DNA of 64,000 bases. Origin: Gammaproteobacteria bacterium (lineage in GTDB: Bacteria > Pseudomonadota > Gammaproteobacteria > Pseudomonadales > Porticoccaceae). The first letter of the stretch is position 1; every line of letters starts with the position of its first letter. Below are positions 59,522 through 64,000 of this stretch, one piece after another. Both the position numbers and the translations under genes were made by a program. The notes under the pieces were generated by a model, which worked only from the letters and a program-made list of their open reading frames with translations, searched no databases and had not been told where the DNA came from. The DNA lies in the NCBI GenBank assembly GCA_018069465.1, contig JAGPUW010000025.1, forward strand, positions 680,438 to 744,437, written 5' to 3'.

Positions 59522-60703
59522 CTATAACTCAACAACAGGGCTCGTATCCGCTTCGTAATCGACGCCGTCGATACCAAAACCAAACAAGCGTAAAAACTCC
59601 TGATGATAGCCTTTAAAGTCGGTCAGATCACCGATGTTATCCGTATTAACATCACCCCAAAGAGCTGCCACCTTGGCCTGCACACTGTCTTTTAACTCTT
59701 CGCCATCCATGCGCCAGCGGCCATCTTCATCAATATCAGCCTGCCTAGACGTATAAAGCTGACGCTCAAATAAGCCCTGTATCTGTTCGATACAACCTTC
59801 GTGAGTGCCCTCGGCCTTCATCACTTTGTAAAGGATGGAAATATACAGCGGCATAATAGGAATGGCAGAACTGGCCTGCGTCACTAGCGCTTTTAAAACG
59901 GAGACCCGCGACTCGCCGCCAATGGCGTCGAGCTTAGCGTTAATCGCCGTGCTGGCCCGGTCGAGATCTTTCTTGGCCATGCCAATAGTGGCGTGACCGT
60001 AGAGCGGCCAGGTCAATTCCTTGCCAATATAAGTATAGGCGGTAGTTTTGCAGCCCTCGGCCAGTAAACCGGCATCATTCAGAGCGTCTATCCACCACTC
60101 CCAGTCTTCACCACCCATGACTTTAATGGTGTTATCAATTTCTTCCTGCGTCGCCTCTTCTACCGTCACCTCATCAACCGCCAGGGTATCGGTGTTCACT
60201 CCCTTCATCGTAAAAGGGCCGCCAATCGGCTTCAGTGAAGAGATGTAAGTTGTGTCCGTTTTTGGGTCTGTGCGTCGCGGTGAGGCCAGCGAATAAACCA
60301 CCAGATCAACCGGACTCATGTCCTTCTTCAGCTGGGCGATCACCTGCGCTTTAATTTCATCGGAAAAGGCATCGCCATTGATGCTTTCAGCGTACAGGCC
60401 CTCGGCGCGAGCCGCCGCCTGCATGGCTGCAGAGTTGTAATATCCGGCAGAGCCAGTGCGTCTGTCGGTCGGCGGCTTTTCAAAAAACACGCCCAAGGTG
60501 TTGGCGCCACAACCAAAGGCGGCGGTAATGCGCGAGGCCATGCCATAGCCCGTCGACGAGCCAATCACCAGTACATTTTTCGGCCCACCGGCAATCGGCC
60601 CCTTGGCTTTAACGTAGTCAATTTGTTGATTGATCGATGCCGCACACCCCTGAGGGTGGGCATTGGTACAAATAAATCCGCGAACTTTTGGTTTTATAAT
60701 CAT
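59522..60703 (-). CDS. fabV: Enoyl-[acyl-carrier-protein] reductase FabV
   Basis: FabV reduces trans-2-enoyl-ACP in the last step of fatty-acid elongation using NADH. The 393-residue protein has the FabV-specific opening [20 protein letters not shown], the cofactor loop [35 protein letters not shown] and the catalytic Y-x8-K: Tyr235 and Lys244 ([12 protein letters not shown]). FabV is known from Pseudomonas and Vibrio to be insensitive to triclosan, so this organism may be intrinsically resistant if FabI is absent; fabI is not in the window. No signs of transfer. Single gene, with miaE divergently beyond it. Confidence 0.95.
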   Translation of the reverse strand: MIIKPKVRGFICTNAHPQGCAASINQQIDYVKAKGPIAGGPKNVLVIGSSTGYGMASRITAAFGCGANTLGVFFEKPPTDRRTGSAGYYNSAAMQAAARAEGLYAESINGDAFSDEIKAQVIAQLKKDMSPVDLVVYSLASPRRTDPKTDTTYISSLKPIGGPFTMKGVNTDTLAVDEVTVEEATQEEIDNTIKVMGGEDWEWWIDALNDAGLLAEGCKTTAYTYIGKELTWPLYGHATIGMAKKDLDRASTAINAKLDAIGGESRVSVLKALVTQASSAIPIMPLYISILYKVMKAEGTHEGCIEQIQGLFERQLYTSRQADIDEDGRWRMDGEELKDSVQAKVAALWGDVNTDNIGDLTDFKGYHQEFLRLFGFGIDGVDYEADTSPVVEL

Positions 60704-60829
60704 TTAACTCTCTCAATTGACTGGACTAAAACATCTCAATTTAAAACAGCTGACCAAAGCGGCCTTAGCAACAGGCTTTGCATCTGCGATAATCGCCCAT
60801 AATAACCCGAAGCCCTATGTGACTCCACG

Positions 60830-61420
60830 ATGTTTAAACTGCGCTATCAAACTCCACCAGCCTGGGTGCTAACCGTGCTCGACGATTTTAATGCCTTCCT
60901 TATCGATCATGCCGGTGCCGAGAAGAAGGCCTCCGGCATGGCCATGTCGATGGCTTTACACTACGCTGACAAGCCCGACATCGTCAGTGCGATGATAGAC
61001 CTGAGCATCGAAGAGCTTGAACACTTCCGCGAAGTGGTCAAGCTAATGGCCGCTCGCCAACTGCAACTCCAAAAAGACGAGAAAGACCCCTACGTCAATA
61101 AGCTGCGCAAGCAGGTGCGCAATGGTCGCGACGACTATTTTCTCGACCGGCTATTGTTAGGCGCCGTCATCGAAGCGCGCGGTGCCGAGCGCTTTGGCCT
61201 CGTCGCCTCCGCCCTGCCCCTGGGCGCGTCTGGCGAAGAGGATGCGTTAAAACACTTTTACGAAGCCATTACCCGCTCGGAAGACCGCCACCAAAATCTG
61301 TTTATCGAGCTGGCAGAAAATCACTTCCCAGCCCACCTCGTCAGCGCACGTCTCGACGAACTTGTCGATTTTGAAGCGGCCCTCGTTGAAACCCTGCCTT
61401 TCCGGGCCGCCCTGCATTGA
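60830..61420 (+). CDS. miaE: tRNA-(ms2io6A37) hydroxylase MiaE
   Basis: MiaE hydroxylates ms2i6A at tRNA position 37 with a non-heme di-iron centre. The 196-residue protein has the ferritin-like ligand motifs SIEELEHFREV, LGAVIEARGAERFGL and ITRSEDRHQNLFIELAENHF. FKLRYQTPPAWV at the N-terminus is family-typical. The enzyme needs oxygen, which fits an aerobic lifestyle. It is followed 34 nt later by a glycosyltransferase-like gene on the same strand. Confidence 0.94.
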   Translation: MFKLRYQTPPAWVLTVLDDFNAFLIDHAGAEKKASGMAMSMALHYADKPDIVSAMIDLSIEELEHFREVVKLMAARQLQLQKDEKDPYVNKLRKQVRNGRDDYFLDRLLLGAVIEARGAERFGLVASALPLGASGEEDALKHFYEAITRSEDRHQNLFIELAENHFPAHLVSARLDELVDFEAALVETLPFRAALH

Positions 61421-61454
61421 GCGCTGGATTAAGCACTGGCAAGGTGCAATGCCA

Positions 61455-62669
61455 ATGAAAAGCACCAGAAAATATTTAGCCAGCTATGCCGAGCCGGAGA
61501 CCCACATAGCCCGAGAGCAACTCTGTAGCGCTGAAGACTCAGGCCGCTGGCGGTACTGCCTGGTTATTCCCGCCTATAAAGAAAGCGAGGCCTTTTACCA
61601 GCGCCTCGCCACCGCTTTGCTAAAGCAACACGCCGTGCTGCTGGTGATAGTCATCAATCAACCCGACAGCCTCGACAGACCCCATCCCGGCAACAGTCAT
61701 TTATGGCAAAGCCTGATCGCTGAGACCCGTGAGCGGCAGGTACACGACACGCTACAACTACGCGACATCCCCGCCACTAACAGCGCCCTGCTACTGGTCG
61801 ATCGCTTTAGCCCAGAACAACAAATACCCGAAAAACAGGGCGTTGGCCTGGCGAGAAAAATCGGTGCCGATATCGCCCTTGCGCTGATCGACAGCGGGTA
61901 TATTCAGCGGCCCTGGATTTACACCAGCGATGCCGATGCCCACTTGCCCGCCGACTACTTTTCTGCCCTCGACGCTATCAACACTCAGGGCAAGCACCTG
62001 TCTGCCGCTGCCATCTACCCCTTCAAGCACCACTGTGACGATACGCCTGTGGGCCGAGCGACCCGGCTCTACGAACAGCGCATGCACCAATATGTTGACG
62101 GGCTACGCAGCGCTGGCTCGCCCTATGCTTTCCAGACCATTGGCAGTGCCATCGCCGTTTCAGCGCAACACTACGCCCAGGTGAGAGGCTTCCCCAAACG
62201 CAGCGGCGGAGAAGATTTCTATTTATTAAACAAGCTCGCCAAAACCGGGGCAATCAAGGCTCTGCAAGCACCAGAAATTATTATTGACGCAAGACAGTCC
62301 GACCGAGTGCCCTTCGGCACTGGCCCCGCGATCAGTCAATTACTGCTTGAGCTTAACCTCCAGCAAGCAAAAATTTTTTATCACCCGCAAATCTTTGTCG
62401 AGCTAAAAGCATGGCTTGAGACAATGGCGCTGAGTCAGACAAGCCCCCTCGACGAACTCCCTCTATCGGCTAGTAGTTTGAACGCTCTCCAAGCCATCGG
62501 TGCAGTGCAGGCCATCGCAGCGGCACGTAAAATAAGCCACTCGACACAAAGCTATAAAAAACACCTAAACACCTGGTTTGATGCCTTTAAAACGCTGAAG
62601 TTTGTTCATCAACTAAGAGAGCACAGCCACCCCAGTAGAAATATGGTTACGCTCAAAGAAGACGAATAG
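61455..62669 (+). CDS. Glycosyltransferase family 2-like protein
   Basis: I choose the ATG at 61455 (MKSTRKYLASYAEP; AAGGTG 8 nt upstream), giving 404 residues; ATGs at 61449 and 61362 are possible but the last lies within miaE. It has a GT-A-like opening YCLVIPAYKESEAFYQRL, a DxD-type motif in YTSDADAHLPADYFSAL and an AVSAQHYAQVRGFPKRSGGEDFYLLNKL stretch near residues 235-262 (start counted from 61455) that resembles the acceptor/ED region of family 2 enzymes. No membrane helix is seen. Substrate unknown; it is close to no other polysaccharide gene, and is presumably co-transcribed with miaE. Confidence 0.75.
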   Translation: MKSTRKYLASYAEPETHIAREQLCSAEDSGRWRYCLVIPAYKESEAFYQRLATALLKQHAVLLVIVINQPDSLDRPHPGNSHLWQSLIAETRERQVHDTLQLRDIPATNSALLLVDRFSPEQQIPEKQGVGLARKIGADIALALIDSGYIQRPWIYTSDADAHLPADYFSALDAINTQGKHLSAAAIYPFKHHCDDTPVGRATRLYEQRMHQYVDGLRSAGSPYAFQTIGSAIAVSAQHYAQVRGFPKRSGGEDFYLLNKLAKTGAIKALQAPEIIIDARQSDRVPFGTGPAISQLLLELNLQQAKIFYHPQIFVELKAWLETMALSQTSPLDELPLSASSLNALQAIGAVQAIAAARKISHSTQSYKKHLNTWFDAFKTLKFVHQLREHSHPSRNMVTLKEDE

Positions 62670-62767
62670 CCAATATTTCTAAAGATGCTTTTGTCGCAAG
62701 GGCTAATGATATTAGGCTGGATGTTCTTATTAAGTTTTCAATCACAGCCGCTTGTTAAATACTTAAT

Positions 62768-63304
62768 CTAACAATCCGTACCATCATCTCCAAAGCCAAT
62801 ATTATGCTCAGCAGTTTGGCTAATATCTTTCTTATTTTTTAATGACTCGTGATGGTGAGAGAAGTTGTCTCCCTTGGCGAGCCGGTCGTAGAGCACGACA
62901 TTTACTGTGGCTGCTAGATTCATACAACCCTCAGTTGGGATATAGACAATGTCCTCACAAAAATCGGTGATCTCTTTTTTCAGGGTGCCGTCTTCTGGGC
63001 CAAAAATGTAGAAGGCCCGCGCTGGATGCTTGTAGGTAGTCAGTGGCTTCGCGCCAGCGAGCAACTCAACGGCTACTGGTACGCAGCCCAAGGGGACAAC
63101 GCCTTCTAATTCATCGACTCCGATGAGCGGCAGTGATTCATAGATTTTTTGGGTGTCGGTGTAGAAAGGTTTGGCGCGGTCGTAACGCTTGCCTGTATAA
63201 AACACGGAATTGACGCCATAACAGCCAGCGGCGCGCATGACTGAGCCGACATTCTCAGGAGATTTGGGATTGAACAGACCAATACAAGCAAAACTATTTT
63301 TCAT
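62768..63304 (-). CDS. TrmH/SpoU-family RNA methyltransferase
   Basis: The 178-residue protein has the SPOUT methyltransferase motifs: motif 1 in IGLFNPKSPENVGSVMRAA, motif 2 in FYIFGPEDGTLKKEI and motif 3 in CMNLAATVNVVLYDRL. These make the SAM-binding trefoil knot. It would 2'-O-methylate a tRNA or rRNA ribose. It is close to TrmL-like proteins but the target cannot be decided. It has an unusual Asp/Asn/His-rich C-terminal tail (SHHHESLKNKKD) beyond the knot. It converges with the glycosyltransferase-like gene. Confidence 0.88.
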   Translation of the reverse strand: MKNSFACIGLFNPKSPENVGSVMRAAGCYGVNSVFYTGKRYDRAKPFYTDTQKIYESLPLIGVDELEGVVPLGCVPVAVELLAGAKPLTTYKHPARAFYIFGPEDGTLKKEITDFCEDIVYIPTEGCMNLAATVNVVLYDRLAKGDNFSHHHESLKNKKDISQTAEHNIGFGDDGTDC

Positions 63305-63633
63305 GGATATTCGGGTGTCCTTATTAAGTTATTAAGTTTCTACTGTTACTATTATGCGACATCAAATACACGGCATGCTGGCGTGCATGGAAAATTTTTA
63401 ACATCAGAGCCCAATCCTGATGGTCCGTTGGTGCCCGGCGTAACCAGTAAATGGAGTGTCACTGGGTATCACACCACTTTTCACCCAGCCGGCGGAAACA
63501 CAAGAAGAGTTACCAACCAGAGTGGTTGCAATGGCCATTTTGACCAGTTCTATTGATTCGACACATTACAGAAATGACTAATGTCTAGTAAAAAATAATT
63601 TTTATAAAGTAACAACATATAGGATTTGGAATA
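63305..63633. other. Non-coding or decayed accessory DNA
   Basis: No gene can be supported here. On the minus strand a 44-codon frame (63404-63538) starts MAIATTLVGNSSC and ends in GHQRTIRIGL; it has no recognisable family and may be chance or a remnant. The stretch lies between the methyltransferase gene and a broken gene next to an IS element, and becomes clearly AT-richer near 63580. Confidence 0.5.
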
Positions 63634-63860
63634 ATGAAATATTTTAAATACAGTGTAATTATGGCATGTTTAGCTTCATATTCAGGGCTGGTGTTTTCTA
63701 TCGAAATTGAAAATGAAGCTATCAATGATTGATGGCGTAGAACGCACACCAGCCGCAATAATTGAAAACCCGTATGAAGATCCCATGAAGGTGTTTTTAC
63801 CTGATGATTTGGAAAAGAAAATAAAGAAAAATAAAGAGGATATTTACAATTTCGGTTACA
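63634..63860 (+). pseudogene. Small secreted protein gene, frameshifted and cut by an IS end
   Basis: ATG 63634 (AGGATTTGGA upstream) encodes a signal-peptide-like start (MKYFKYSVIMACLASYSGLV, cleavage near FSIEIE), but the frame stops at TGA 63730-63732 after 32 codons. A second frame, one base over, continues DGVERTPAAIIENPYED and LPDDLEKKIKKNKEDIYNFG up to the IS boundary. The amino-acid texture of both pieces looks like coding sequence, so I infer one frameshift and truncation. No family is recognised. Base composition is much more AT-rich than the neighbours, suggesting acquired DNA. Confidence 0.6.
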
Positions 63861-64000
63861 GGGCACCTCTAAAAATAGCCAATATATGATAAAATTCTAA
63901 CCCTAATAAATTAGGAATCAAACCAATATGTCGCAGCCAGGTTTTTTTGATCTAGAAGATCGGCACAACAAATTAAGTGAAAAAGACCCCCTTTTGGCGC
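63861..64000 (+). mobile_element. IS5-like insertion sequence, left end (runs off the right edge)
   Basis: The sequence GGGCACCTCTAAAAAT beginning at about 63861 looks like a terminal inverted repeat, and the transposase gene starts 67 nt inside it. The preceding frame changes character here, supporting an insertion junction. The right half lies outside the window, so the family assignment rests on the transposase N-terminus. Confidence 0.6.
63928..64000 (+). CDS. IS5-family transposase, first 24 codons (partial)
   Basis: The frame from ATG 63928 reads MSQPGFFDLEDRHNKLSEKD and then PLLA to the edge. This is the typical opening of IS5/IS1182-type DDE transposases whose N-terminal DUF772 domain begins 'QPGFFDLEDR'. 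The DDE catalytic residues would lie beyond the window. It would mobilise the element whose inverted repeat is inferred at 63861. Too short to judge intactness. Confidence 0.7.
   Translation, partial: MSQPGFFDLEDRHNKLSEKDPLLA

Noticed and set aside
63404..63538. Minus-strand 44-codon frame beginning MAIATTLVGNSSC
   Set aside because: It is short, lacks a clear ribosome-binding site and no family is recognised; kept only as a note in the non-coding entry.

Overview
The window looks like chromosomal DNA from a marine-type gammaproteobacterium, most likely in or near the Cellvibrionales (Spongiibacteraceae-like). Two conserved gene orders support this: tilS-pyrG-kdsA-eno-ftsB-ispD-ispF-truD-pcm-nlpD, and dapA-bamC-(metallo-hydrolase)-purC. 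So do xseB-ispA-dxs, groSL, ampD-ampE and FabV. The assignment is an inference from synteny and protein style; no 16S or other rRNA gene is present. I saw no tRNA gene and no CRISPR array.

Region 1 (1-15.6 kb, all minus strand) is an exosortase A (XrtA/PEP-CTERM) exopolysaccharide cluster whose far end runs off the left edge. In transcription order it encodes an export lipoprotein, a chain-length determinant, a tyrosine autokinase, an outer-membrane beta-barrel protein, a UDP-GlcNAc 2-epimerase, a polysaccharide deacetylase, a FemAB-like protein, a glycosyltransferase, an exosortase A fused to an EpsI domain, and then a glycosyltransferase, an asparagine-synthase-like amidotransferase and two more glycosyltransferases. 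Together they would make, modify and export a polysaccharide and sort PEP-CTERM proteins, none of which is encoded here.

Region 2 (15.8-28.9 kb, minus) holds an acyl-CoA dehydrogenase and the housekeeping block nlpD to tilS, then nfeD. surE is missing between truD and pcm, and rpoS is missing after nlpD. Region 3 (29.1-32 kb) holds a Baeyer-Villiger-type flavin monooxygenase and an atypical SDR protein. The 640 bp between the SDR gene and xseB carry no protein gene. On the minus strand they hold what I read as a CsrB/RsmY/Z-class regulatory RNA: 13 GGA motifs, several in hairpin loops, a terminator, and an upstream palindrome resembling the GacA/UvrY box. This is the most interesting item in the window.

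Region 4 (32.6-53.9 kb) holds the xseB-ispA-dxs operon, dinG (apparently with a non-canonical start codon), an acyltransferase, pyrB, sbcB, an OmpA-family protein, fumarase, two membrane proteins, groSL, fxsA, an ampG-ampE-ampD peptidoglycan-recycling group, nadC and a stomatin-like protein. Region 5 (53.9-63.3 kb) holds an AT-rich gap with DnaA-box-like sites, purC, a metallo-hydrolase, bamC, dapA, a DUF2789 protein, a second metallo-hydrolase, fabV, miaE, a glycosyltransferase-like protein and a TrmH-family methyltransferase. The last 700 bp look like accessory DNA: an AT-rich broken gene for a small secreted protein, apparently cut by the left end of an IS5-like element whose transposase begins at 63928.
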